Shown here: positions 1 to 5,673 of the stretch, piece by piece
Layout of the letters: each line of letters begins with the position of its first letter
How positions within the stretch are numbered: the stretch's first letter is position 1
Assembly (NCBI GenBank): GCA_041477005.1
Contig: JBGOUJ010000501.1
Location: 1-5,802 of the forward strand
Direction of reading: 5' to 3'
From: JBGOUJ01 sp041477005
Lineage (GTDB): Bacteria > Acidobacteriota > Terriglobia > Bryobacterales > JACQDG01
Length of the DNA stretch: 5,802 nt
Notes under the pieces: generated by a model
What the model saw: only the letters and a program-made list of their open reading frames with translations
Told to the model about the DNA's origin: nothing
Database searches by the model: none
Translations under genes and position numbers: made by a program

Positions 1-373
1 ACTGCCAGGAGGGGTTGGTGGTCACCACGGGAATGCCCAGCAGGCTGGCCAGCGCCAGGCAGGCCCGATCGCCCAAGGAGAGGCCGGCGCTCTTGTGGGA
101 CTGCCGGAGATGCGCGATCTCGCGCGCCACCCGCTCGTCGAGCAGCATGACGACCAGCGTGCTCGCCAGCACGCCGCCCTCGAGGATTTCTACCGCTTCG
201 CGGTGCGGGTCCTTGCCGATGTCGGCCAGCTTGGTAAGAACCTCCGCCCAGTTCACCGCGCTGATCGCCGCTCCTTGGGAGAGCACTTCCCGAACTTGAT
301 CGGCGCCCGGCTCGTCTCGAAGATAGGCAAGCAGGGCGGAGGAATCGAGGACGGCCGACGGGATCCCGTTCAT
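1..373 (-). CDS. vapC: VapC-like PIN-domain toxin (partial, runs off left edge)
   Basis: This is a PIN-domain ribonuclease, the toxin of a type II toxin-antitoxin pair. VapC toxins cleave RNA (often tRNA or rRNA) with Mg2+ and are neutralised by the partner antitoxin. Reading from ATG at 373, 124 residues are visible and the frame is still open at base 1, so the C-terminus is missing; the family is usually about 125-145 residues. The first strand reads AVLDSSALLAYL with catalytic Asp10. Further acidic positions are Glu44 (NWAEV) and Asp102 (LGDRACLALA). The final strand VVTTN carries Asn120 where many relatives of this subgroup have Asp. The start overlaps the antitoxin stop as ATGA, the usual coupled antitoxin-toxin layout. 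Family assignment is secure; the RNA target cannot be told from sequence. Confidence 0.9.
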   Translation of the reverse strand, partial: MNGIPSAVLDSSALLAYLRDEPGADQVREVLSQGAAISAVNWAEVLTKLADIGKDPHREAVEILEGGVLASTLVVMLLDERVAREIAHLRQSHKSAGLSLGDRACLALASLLGIPVVTTNPSWQ

Positions 374-651
374 GACTCCTCCTGCCGGACTTCCTGCCGT
401 CGCTCTTCTACGAGCTCCTCCGAAAGGCTTCTGCCGGGCGCCACCTGCTTATAGATCCCTTGCAGCCTTCGCAATTCCTGCTGGAGGCTCACCAATCGAA
501 GGCTGTGATCGGGCTGGACGAACAGCACCATGCGGTCGCCTTCCTGGAGTCCTAACTTGTGCCGCACGGGCGCCGGCAATACGATCCGGCCGCGAAACCC
601 AATCTGGATGTTGTAGCTTTCCCGGGTTCTCTTGGACGCTTTGTGGGCCAT
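370..651 (-). CDS. vapB: AbrB/MazE-fold antitoxin (VapB-type)
   Basis: This is the antitoxin partner of the downstream PIN toxin. It is 93 residues long from ATG at 651. Residues about 15-54 form a swapped-hairpin AbrB/SpoVT DNA-binding domain (IGFRGRIVLPAPVRHKLGL, then EGDRMVLF). The C-terminal tail from about residue 75 (SLSEELVEERRQEVRQE) is a charged helix typical of the segment that wraps and blocks a PIN toxin. An in-frame GTG at 705 would add 18 residues (ending LWYAFR), but these precede the domain and look like untranslated DNA, so I chose ATG 651; neither start has a good Shine-Dalgarno sequence. The protein probably represses its own operon with VapC as co-repressor (family knowledge), and a palindrome at 685-697 is a candidate site. 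AbrB-type antitoxins paired with PIN toxins are common in genomes and plasmids. Confidence 0.9.
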   Translation of the reverse strand: MAHKASKRTRESYNIQIGFRGRIVLPAPVRHKLGLQEGDRMVLFVQPDHSLRLVSLQQELRRLQGIYKQVAPGRSLSEELVEERRQEVRQEES

Positions 652-684
652 GCGGAAAGCGTACCACAACCGGGAAGCAGCCCA

Positions 685-697
685 CAGGAACTTCCTG
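685..697 (-). promoter_or_regulatory. Candidate operator palindrome upstream of the antitoxin
   Basis: CAGGAA-C-TTCCTG is a perfect 6+1+6 inverted repeat. It lies 34-46 bases upstream of the antitoxin ATG, where autoregulatory antitoxins usually bind. I see no convincing -35/-10 pair beside it, so this is a positional inference. Confidence 0.4.
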
Positions 698-769
698 CCC
701 GTCACGGGGCGATTTCCGGATGGCGGGAAACCGCCTCCCCTAACGGTTGCGGCTCGGAATGCGTTGGCG

Positions 770-1285
770 TTATCCGGCGGCCCGCGCCTGGCGAGCCTTG
801 GCGGCGACTTCGGTGCGGCCCACTTTCTTGGGAGGCAGCGCGATCGCGGGGGTGAGGCGCTTGATCTGGTCGGAGACGCACACCGCGATCATGGGCTGGC
901 GGGCGTTCTTGAGGATGTTGATGATGCGGCGGTCGTCGTCTTCGAGGTAGATGTTCTTGCCGTCGGTCAGCAGATGGATCTCGGCGCCGTTCTTGACCGA
1001 TTCGAACAGCCGCTTGCCCATCTCCTTCTGGAGGAACCGCAAAACACGGCGAATCTTCTGGAGCGAGAAGCCCTTGCGGCGCAACTCGGCGATCACCGCC
1101 ACTTCGATCACTTCCTCGGGCTGGTAAAGCCGGCGGTGACCGGTGTGGCTCGGGGATACCACCCCTTGCTCGTCCCACCACTGGAGCTGGCGCAGACTGA
1201 CGCCGGAAACCCGAGAGACGTCCAGGCTCGTATAATGATCGGCCGCCTGCGGCGTTGCCATTCTTGGCTTTCTTGTTTTGAACAT
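770..1285 (-). CDS. MerR-family transcriptional regulator
   Basis: This 171-residue protein has an N-terminal MerR-type winged helix-turn-helix. Helices 1-2 span about residues 18-39 (YTSLDVSRVSGVSLRQLQWW, then DEQG), the wing carries HTGHRRLY (about 47-54), and the second helical pair (about 56-87) includes EVAVIAELRRKGFSLQKIRRVL. The usual MerR wing reads R-YRxY; here it is GHRRLY, as in many environmental homologues. The C-terminal half (about 90-171) is not a cysteine metal-binding loop nor a recognisable drug-binding domain. It contains IHLLTDGKNIYLEDDDRR and ends in a basic Lys/Arg/Ala-rich tail. The effector is therefore unknown. ATG 1285 is used because a good promoter lies 40-70 bases upstream; ATG 1261 (MATPQAADHY) is an alternative. 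The gene lies 118 bases before the antitoxin on the same strand, so co-transcription with the toxin-antitoxin pair is possible. Confidence 0.88.
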   Translation of the reverse strand: MFKTRKPRMATPQAADHYTSLDVSRVSGVSLRQLQWWDEQGVVSPSHTGHRRLYQPEEVIEVAVIAELRRKGFSLQKIRRVLRFLQKEMGKRLFESVKNGAEIHLLTDGKNIYLEDDDRRIINILKNARQPMIAVCVSDQIKRLTPAIALPPKKVGRTEVAAKARQARAAG

Positions 1286-1326
1286 TTCTTCTGTTTCCGT
1301 TTCAGAATGACAGCATCAGCTTTCGC

Positions 1327-1355
1327 ACTGTAACGCCAACCGCCCAGACTGTCAA
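1327..1355 (-). promoter_or_regulatory. Sigma70-type promoter for the MerR gene
   Basis: On the - strand, a perfect -35 TTGACA (1355-1350) is followed after 17 bases by TACAGT (1332-1327), matching four of six -10 positions. Upstream lies an A/T-rich stretch (1356-1380) that could act as an UP element. Transcription would begin near 1320, giving a leader of about 35 bases before ATG 1285. MerR genes often regulate themselves; ACAG...CTGT half-sites flank the predicted start, but I would not call them an operator. Confidence 0.6.
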
Positions 1356-1437
1356 CCCTATTTTTAAACTACAGAATCAAAAAGACTTATGCCCCTCACC
1401 ATTCCCCCCCGTTTAACCCGGAAGCCGCCTCTTTACG

Positions 1438-1481
1438 GGCGCCGGGTCCGCCGCGGCTCGGAACGCCGGCGCGCCGGCGCC
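1438..1481. repeat. GC-only nested inverted repeats after thiS
   Basis: GGCGCCGG (1438-1445) and CCGGCGCC (1474-1481) form an 8-bp inverted repeat around a 28-base loop. Within the right arm region, 1464-1479 is itself a perfect 16-bp palindrome of G and C only. The element starts at the last base of the thiS stop codon. It has no following T-run, so it is not a canonical intrinsic terminator, though such stems can protect or end transcripts. The rest of 1286-1480 holds only the MerR promoter. Confidence 0.45.
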
Positions 1482-1702
1482 TAACCACCGCCCACGATCT
1501 GCACAATCTCGACGGCCGAGCCGGCTTCGAGCCGCCGCTCGGGCCACTCGCCGCGGCGCACCACGCTGCCGTCGAGCTAGGCCGCCACGCGGTCTGCGGC
1601 AAGCCCGAGCTCGCGCACCAAGTCGGCCAAGCTCGATCCGGCGGCAACACGGAAACTTTCTCCGTTGAGCCGGATCTCGAATTCGGTGGTCGCGGTTGAC
1701 AC
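1481..1702 (-). pseudogene. thiS: thiS sulfur-carrier gene with an in-frame TAG stop
   Basis: Read from GTG 1702, the frame encodes a ThiS-type beta-grasp protein that would be 72 residues long but is interrupted at codon 42 by TAG (1579-1577). Before the stop: FEIRLNGESFRVAAGSSLAD, then LVRELGLAADRVAA. After the stop, in the same frame: LDGSVVRRGEWPERRLEAG, then SAVEIVQIVGGG and TAG. ThiS carries sulfur as a thiocarboxylate on its C-terminal Gly-Gly for making the thiazole ring of thiamine with ThiG and ThiF. The diglycine end, RLNGE start and SVVRR-x-W segment are all intact. Relatives usually have Glu at the interrupted site (VAAEL/VAVEL), so one GAG-to-TAG change explains it. No thiG, thiF or other thiamine gene is in the window. 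Alternatives are a sequencing error or stop readthrough. MoaD is less likely given the length and the VEIVQIVGGG end. Confidence 0.85.
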
Positions 1703-1725
1703 TTTCTTTTGCTGTCCATTATAGT
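1696..1725 (+). promoter_or_regulatory. Sigma70-type promoter of the nuo operon
   Basis: A perfect -35 TTGACA (1696-1701) is followed after 18 bases by TATAGT (1720-1725), five of six -10 matches. The predicted start is near 1732, giving an untranslated leader of about 65 bases to the nuoA ATG at 1797. The -35 lies across the GTG start codon of the divergent thiS frame. Confidence 0.6.
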
Positions 1726-1746
1726 CAAATTTAAGGGCGTCGTCTC
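1718..1746 (-). promoter_or_regulatory. Candidate promoter for thiS
   Basis: A perfect -10 TATAAT reads on the - strand at 1723-1718. Seventeen bases upstream lies only a weak -35, GAGACG (1746-1741). Transcription would start near 1711, leaving a leader of about ten bases before GTG 1702. The -10 shares base pairs with the -10 of the oppositely directed nuoA promoter. Confidence 0.4.
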
Positions 1747-1758
1747 GACTCTTTTGCG

Positions 1759-1773
1759 GCCAGTGTGACTGGC
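1759..1773 (+). promoter_or_regulatory. Small hairpin or operator in the nuoA leader
   Basis: GCCAGT-GTG-ACTGGC is a perfect 6-bp inverted repeat with a three-base centre. It sits about 27-41 bases into the predicted transcript and eight bases before the nuoA Shine-Dalgarno (AGGAGA, 1782-1787, nine bases before ATG 1797). It may be an RNA stem affecting translation or a protein site; nothing in the window decides which. Confidence 0.35.
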
Positions 1774-1796
1774 GCGATCCCAGGAGATAACCGCGG

Positions 1797-2177
1797 ATGC
1801 CGCAATCCTACCCCGAGAGCTACTTCCCTATCCTGCTCCAGGCCGTTCTGGCTATGGCGGTGGCCGGAGGGATGCTCGCCGTCTCCAGCCTGGTGGGGCA
1901 CCGGGTTCAGAACAAGACCAAGGATCTGCCCTACGAATGCGGGATCGTGCCGACCGGCGACGCTCGCGGGCGCTTCAGCGTGAAGTTCTACCTGGTGGCC
2001 ATGTTGTTCATTCTGTTCGATGTAGAAGTTGTGTTTCTGTTCCCCTGGGCGGTCGTGTTCCGCGAATTGAAGCTGTTCGGCTTCTTTAGCATGCTGCTGT
2101 ACCTGTTGCTGATCCTGGCCGGGTTCTTCTACCTGTGGAAGAAGGGGGTGCTCGATTGGTCGAGTCACAACCGGTGA
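1797..2177 (+). CDS. nuoA: NADH-quinone oxidoreductase subunit A
   Basis: NuoA is a small membrane subunit of complex I that lies beside the quinone-entry region and contacts NuoH, NuoJ and the peripheral arm. The protein is 126 residues, normal for the family. Three membrane helices are visible at about residues 9-33, 63-88 and 92-114. The loop after helix 1 has the conserved YECG (46-49; Cys48), the segment whose cysteine marks active/deactive change in related enzymes. Helix 2 contains the conserved acidic FDVE (74-77). The ATG has a good Shine-Dalgarno AGGAGA nine bases upstream. It is the first gene of the operon. The next gene overlaps its stop codon, and that gene is nuoC rather than the expected nuoB. 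Confidence 0.96.
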   Translation: MPQSYPESYFPILLQAVLAMAVAGGMLAVSSLVGHRVQNKTKDLPYECGIVPTGDARGRFSVKFYLVAMLFILFDVEVVFLFPWAVVFRELKLFGFFSMLLYLLLILAGFFYLWKKGVLDWSSHNR

Positions 2178-2614
2178 TTGCGGCGCTCGAAGCGCTGGAG
2201 CCGGGATTGGTGGTGGAGGCGCGAGAACACCAGGGCCAGTGGAGTGTCTGGGTGGCGCCGGAGCGGGTTGTCGCCGCCTGCCGGTTTCTGAAGCAAGAGC
2301 AGGGGTACCGGCGGCTGAGCTTCGTCACCGCCGTGGACTGGTTTCCGGTCGAGCCCCGGTTCGAGGTCGTCTACGGGATCCATTCGCTCGACCGCAACGA
2401 CTGGCTGCGCGTAAAGTGCCGGGTGGCAGGGGAGAATCCGGAGATCGACTCCGTGACCGAGATCTGGCGGAATGCCGATTGGTATGAACGGGAGGTCTTC
2501 GACCTGTTCGGCATTGGCTTCCGCCATCATCCGAACCTGCGGCGCATTCTGCTGCCGGAGAGCTGGGAAGGCCATCCGTTGCGGAAGGACTACCCGATTA
2601 GTGGGCCGCGCTGA
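2174..2614 (+). CDS. nuoC: NADH-quinone oxidoreductase subunit C (30 kDa)
   Basis: NuoC is a cofactor-free subunit of the peripheral arm that packs against NuoD and NuoB near the quinone site. The family signature is clear: WYEREVFDLFGIGFRHHP (103-120), LRRIL (122-126), then GHPLRKDYP (133-141). It is a stand-alone NuoC of 146 residues, not a NuoCD fusion, and on the short side because it ends soon after the signature. The start is uncertain. GTG 2174 overlaps the nuoA stop as GTGA, exactly like the nuoD/nuoE junction, and gives an N-terminus (VIAALEALEPGLVVEA) starting where other NuoC proteins do. TTG 2156 has a GAAGGGGG ribosome site seven bases upstream, and GTG 2135 is the longest option. 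The stop overlaps the nuoD ATG by one base (TGATG). Confidence 0.94.
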   Translation: MIAALEALEPGLVVEAREHQGQWSVWVAPERVVAACRFLKQEQGYRRLSFVTAVDWFPVEPRFEVVYGIHSLDRNDWLRVKCRVAGENPEIDSVTEIWRNADWYEREVFDLFGIGFRHHPNLRRILLPESWEGHPLRKDYPISGPR

Positions 2615-3801
2615 TGGCTACCGATCTCGCGAGCGGCGCCCGCACCATGACCCTCAATATGGGTCCGCAGCACCCGTCCACGCACGGCGTGCTGCGGCTG
2701 GTGCTGGAGCTGGACGGGGAGACGGTTTTAAGAGTGCAGCCCGACATCGGCTACCTGCACACCGGCATCGAGAAGACCGCGGAGGCCAAAACCTACGCCC
2801 AAGCCATCACCTTGACCGATCGGGTGGACTACCTCTGCCCGATGATGGGCAACCTGTGCTTTTGCCTGGCGGTCGAAGGGTTGCTGGACCTCGCCATTCC
2901 CCCCAAGGCGCAATGGATGCGTGTGATGCTCGCCGAGCTGACGCGGCTCAACAGCCACCTGGTCTGGCTTGGCACGCACGCCCTCGACATCGGGGCGATG
3001 AGCGTATTCCTCTATTGCTTTCGCGAGCGGGAGGAGCTTTTGCGGCTTTTCGAGATGGTCTCGGGCCAGCGGATGATGACCACCTACATTCGCATCGGCG
3101 GCCTGGCCCTGGAGCCACCATTGGGCTTTTTCGAGCGGGTGCGGAAGCTGATGGAGATCTTCCCGGAGCGGATCGACGAATACGAGAATCTGCTCACCGA
3201 GAATCCGATCTGGAAGGAGCGGACGCGGGGAATCGGGCGCATCAGCCTGGAAGAGGCGATCGAGATGGGCATGACCGGGCCGATCCTGCGCGGCTGCGGT
3301 CTGGAATGGGACATCCGCCAGGCGAAGCCGTATTCGAGCTACGAGAAATTCGACTTCCAGATCCCCACGCGGACCGAAGGCGACGTCTATGCCCGCTATC
3401 AGGTACGGGTGGAGGAGATGCGGCAAAGCGTGCGGATCGTCAACCAGGCGCTGGACGGGATGCCGGAAGGGCCGGTGAAGTCCGATGCGCCGCACGTGGT
3501 CCTGCCCGACCGCGAGAAGATGAAGACCCAGATGGAGGCCCTCATCTATCATTTTAAGATCGTGACCGAGGGATTCCGGGTGCCGGCGGGCGATTTCTGC
3601 CAGTCCATCGAATCGCCGCGCGGGGAGATGGCCTATTACGTGGTAAGCGACGGGGAGCCCAGGCCCTACCGCTGCTACATTCGGGGACCGAGCTTCGGCA
3701 ACCTGCAAGGCCTTTCCAAGCTGATCGAGGGCGGGCTTCTCGCGGACGTGATTGCGTCGCTCGGCAGCATCGACTTCGTGCTGGGAGACGTGGACCGGTG
3801 A
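2614..3801 (+). CDS. nuoD: NADH-quinone oxidoreductase subunit D (49 kDa)
   Basis: NuoD forms, with NuoB, the quinone-reduction chamber of complex I; it descends from the large subunit of NiFe hydrogenases. The protein is 395 residues, full length for a stand-alone NuoD. The N-terminal LNMGPQHPSTHGVLRL holds His24, and RVDYL holds Tyr73; by alignment from memory with Thermus Nqo4 these match the quinone-headgroup residues His38 and Tyr87 at a constant offset of 14. Other family blocks are GYLHTGIEK (46-54), ELTRLNSHLVWLGT, FREREELL, GQRMMTTYIRIGG, PYSSYEKFDF and the C-terminal SLGSIDFVLGDVDR. The internal HTGIEK version resembles Thermus-type rather than enterobacterial NuoD. No frameshift is seen. 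ATG 2614 overlaps the nuoC stop, and the gene ends inside the nuoE start. Confidence 0.97.
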   Translation: MATDLASGARTMTLNMGPQHPSTHGVLRLVLELDGETVLRVQPDIGYLHTGIEKTAEAKTYAQAITLTDRVDYLCPMMGNLCFCLAVEGLLDLAIPPKAQWMRVMLAELTRLNSHLVWLGTHALDIGAMSVFLYCFREREELLRLFEMVSGQRMMTTYIRIGGLALEPPLGFFERVRKLMEIFPERIDEYENLLTENPIWKERTRGIGRISLEEAIEMGMTGPILRGCGLEWDIRQAKPYSSYEKFDFQIPTRTEGDVYARYQVRVEEMRQSVRIVNQALDGMPEGPVKSDAPHVVLPDREKMKTQMEALIYHFKIVTEGFRVPAGDFCQSIESPRGEMAYYVVSDGEPRPYRCYIRGPSFGNLQGLSKLIEGGLLADVIASLGSIDFVLGDVDR

Positions 3802-4277
3802 CCTTTTCGGCGGAGCTGGAAAGGCGGCTGGCCGAGCTGGTGAAGCACTACCCGGCGGGGTATCTGCGGGGGGCGCTGGTCCCGATGCTTCTTTACATCC
3901 AGGACGAGGTGGGGGCGGTCACCGCGGAGGTCGTCGGCGAGGTGGCCCGGCGGCTCGAGATTTCCACGCTGCAGGTCGAGGAAGTGGTGGGCTACTACTC
4001 AATGCTCCGGCGGCGGCCGGCGGGGCGCCATCACATTCAGGTTTGCACCAACGTGTCCTGCCTGCTGCGAGGAGCGGAATCGCTTTACGAACACGCGCAG
4101 AGGCGACTCGGGTTGAAGCACAAGGAGACGTCTTTGGACGGGTCGTTTTCGTTGGAGGAGGTCGAGTGCATGGGAGCGTGCTCCTGGGCGCCGGCGGTTC
4201 AGGTGAATTACGACTTCCACCACAATATGACGCCAGCCAAGTTCGATGAATTGGTGGCTTCGCTGAAAAAGACGTGA
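3798..4277 (+). CDS. nuoE: NADH-quinone oxidoreductase subunit E (24 kDa, 2Fe-2S)
   Basis: NuoE is part of the NADH-dehydrogenase module and carries 2Fe-2S cluster N1a next to the FMN of NuoF. The protein is 159 residues, normal length. The N-terminal helical part (AELERRLAELVKHYP, then PMLLYIQDEVGAV and the VEEVVGYYSML block) precedes a thioredoxin-like domain. The four cluster ligands are visible as C83-x4-C88 (CTNVSC) and C124-x3-C128 (CMGAC, followed by SWAPAVQVN). The GTG start overlaps the nuoD stop as GTGA, with GGGAGA (3783-3788) nine bases upstream. The last codons fall in an 11-bp tandem duplication (4264-4285) that places the TGA in its second copy. Confidence 0.96.
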   Translation: MTFSAELERRLAELVKHYPAGYLRGALVPMLLYIQDEVGAVTAEVVGEVARRLEISTLQVEEVVGYYSMLRRRPAGRHHIQVCTNVSCLLRGAESLYEHAQRRLGLKHKETSLDGSFSLEEVECMGACSWAPAVQVNYDFHHNMTPAKFDELVASLKKT

Positions 4278-4285
4278 AAAAGACA
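4264..4285 (+). repeat. 11-bp tandem duplication over the nuoE stop
   Basis: TGAAAAAGACG (4264-4274) is followed directly by TGAAAAAGACA (4275-4285), ten of eleven bases identical. The nuoE TGA is the first codon of the second copy. Because 11 is not a multiple of three, the duplication changes the reading frame at the gene's end. Confidence 0.6.
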
Positions 4286-4294
4286 GCAAAAATT

Positions 4295-4302
4295 AAGGAA
4301 GG
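4295..4302 (+). promoter_or_regulatory. Strong Shine-Dalgarno in the nuoE-nuoF gap
   Basis: AAGGAAGG lies eight bases before an in-frame TTG (4311). It would support a 20-residue longer NuoF beginning at 4311. From ATG 4371 it is too far (68 bases) to act. It is the main argument against the shorter nuoF start. Confidence 0.45.
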
Positions 4303-4370
4303 GCGCATTTTTGAAGAGAGGAACACGGACGGAGTCCGCGCACCTTTTGCCTTTTGACTTGGTTTCTCAG

Positions 4371-5666
4371 ATGTATAACGAGCCGAATCCGTTGGAGGTG
4401 AAGGTACTGACGAAGCGGTTTGGCCTGCCCAACTCGGCCTCGATCGACACTTACCTCGCAAACGACGGTTACAAGGCCATCGAGAAGGCGCTCACCCAGA
4501 TGACCCCGGACCAAGTTATCGAGGAGGTCAAGGCCTCGGCGCTCCGGGGGCGCGGAGGGGCGGGGTTTCCGGCCGGGCTGAAGTGGAGCTTTGTGCCACG
4601 GCAATCGCCCAAGCCGAAGTACATCGTGGTTAACGCCGATGAGAGCGAGCCGGGGACTTGCAAGGACCGGCTTTTGATGGAATACGATCCCCACCAGTTG
4701 ATTGAAGGAGCGCTGATCGCGGCGCGGGCGGTCGATGCCCACGCGGGCTACATTTACGTCCGGGGCGAGTATCGCTACTTAATCGACATCATGGATCGGG
4801 CCATCGCGGAAGCTTACCAGCGGGGGTATCTGGGGAAGAACATCCTGGGAACCGGATACGATTTCGATTTGTACACGCACTCCGGGGCCGGGGCCTATGA
4901 GTGCGGGGAGGAGTCGGCGCTGCTCGAATCGCTGGAGGGAAAGCGGGGAATCCCGCGAATCCGGCCTCCCTTCCCCGCCGTCGTCGGCGCGTTCGGCTGC
5001 CCGACGGTACTGAATAATGTCGAAACCTATTGCGCCGTGCCGTGGATCATCCTTCACGGCGGGGTGGCCTTCGCCAACCTGGGGACCAAGAGGAACGGCG
5101 GCACCAGGCTCTTCTGTCTTTCCGGCCACTTGAACCGGCCCGGTGTTTACGAGCTGCCGATGGGGTTCCCGTTGCCTCGGATGATCGAGGAAGTCGGGGG
5201 GGGCATCCCGAATGGAAAGAAGTTGAAGGCGGTGATCCCGGGCGGGTCGTCGTGCCCGCTGCTCAAGGCCGACGAGACCAACCTGCCGATGGATTATGAC
5301 TCGCTGCAGCAGGCCGGCAGCATGCTTGGCTCGGGCGGCGTGGTGGTGATGGACGAAGACACCTGCATGGTCAAGATGGCCCTGCGCATCATGCGCTTCT
5401 ATGCCCACGAGAGCTGCGGGTGGTGCATCCCCTGCCGCGAGGGGACGATGTGGCTGGGCAAGATCCTGACCAGGTTTCACGCGGGCGGCGGCCAGCGGAG
5501 CGATATCGATTTGATCGGGGAGCTGGCGCAGAATATGCTCGGCAAAACGTTTTGTCCGCTGGGGGACGCAGCGGCGCTGCCGACGATCTCGATTGTCAAG
5601 AAATTCAGGCAGGAGTTTGAGGATCATCTGAACGGGAAGCCGTGTCCTCATGAAGGAAGGCATTGA
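4371..5666 (+). CDS. nuoF: NADH-quinone oxidoreductase subunit F (51 kDa; FMN, NADH, 4Fe-4S)
   Basis: NuoF binds NADH, passes a hydride to FMN and sends electrons through 4Fe-4S cluster N3. From ATG 4371 it has 431 residues, a usual length. The FMN/NADH fold shows RGRGGAGF (59-66), NADESEPGTCKDR (88-100) and the glycine-rich GAGAYECGEESALLESLEG (172-190), the 51-kDa signature. Cluster ligands are C349, C352 and C355 (ESCGWCIPCREGT) plus C395 (TFCPLGD). ATG 4371 is preferred because the distance to the NDGY motif (34 residues) closely matches E. coli NuoF (35). It lacks a ribosome site, whereas in-frame TTG 4311 has a strong one and would add KRGTRTESAHLLPFDLVSQ after its start methionine. It follows nuoE after 33 or 93 bases, the only real gap inside the operon. 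nuoG would be expected further downstream. Confidence 0.96.
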   Translation: MYNEPNPLEVKVLTKRFGLPNSASIDTYLANDGYKAIEKALTQMTPDQVIEEVKASALRGRGGAGFPAGLKWSFVPRQSPKPKYIVVNADESEPGTCKDRLLMEYDPHQLIEGALIAARAVDAHAGYIYVRGEYRYLIDIMDRAIAEAYQRGYLGKNILGTGYDFDLYTHSGAGAYECGEESALLESLEGKRGIPRIRPPFPAVVGAFGCPTVLNNVETYCAVPWIILHGGVAFANLGTKRNGGTRLFCLSGHLNRPGVYELPMGFPLPRMIEEVGGGIPNGKKLKAVIPGGSSCPLLKADETNLPMDYDSLQQAGSMLGSGGVVVMDEDTCMVKMALRIMRFYAHESCGWCIPCREGTMWLGKILTRFHAGGGQRSDIDLIGELAQNMLGKTFCPLGDAAALPTISIVKKFRQEFEDHLNGKPCPHEGRH

Positions 5667-5673
5667 TTCACCG

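Noticed and set aside
722..735. GGCGG-GAAA-CCGCC hairpin after the MerR gene as a terminator
   Set aside because: The stem is only 5 bp and no T-run follows on either strand, so chance in GC-rich DNA is likely.
632..1333. A 233-residue open frame on the + strand opposite the MerR gene
   Set aside because: It is the complement of a well-supported MerR reading frame, resembles no family I know, and arises from high GC.
1396..1728. A 110-residue open frame on - across the thiS region
   Set aside because: It is out of frame with thiS and has low-complexity Arg/Ser/Pro composition; the thiS frame has clear family motifs despite its stop.
2472..3557. A 361-residue open frame on + overlapping nuoC and nuoD
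   Set aside because: Its sequence is Arg/Gly/Ala-rich out-of-frame translation of nuoD; nuoD itself is unmistakable.
2728..3708. Long open frame on - opposite nuoD (326 residues)
   Set aside because: Antisense shadow rich in His/Leu/Arg with no domain pattern.
4779..5663. Long open frame on - opposite nuoF (294 residues)
   Set aside because: Antisense shadow of nuoF with no recognisable motif or ribosome site.
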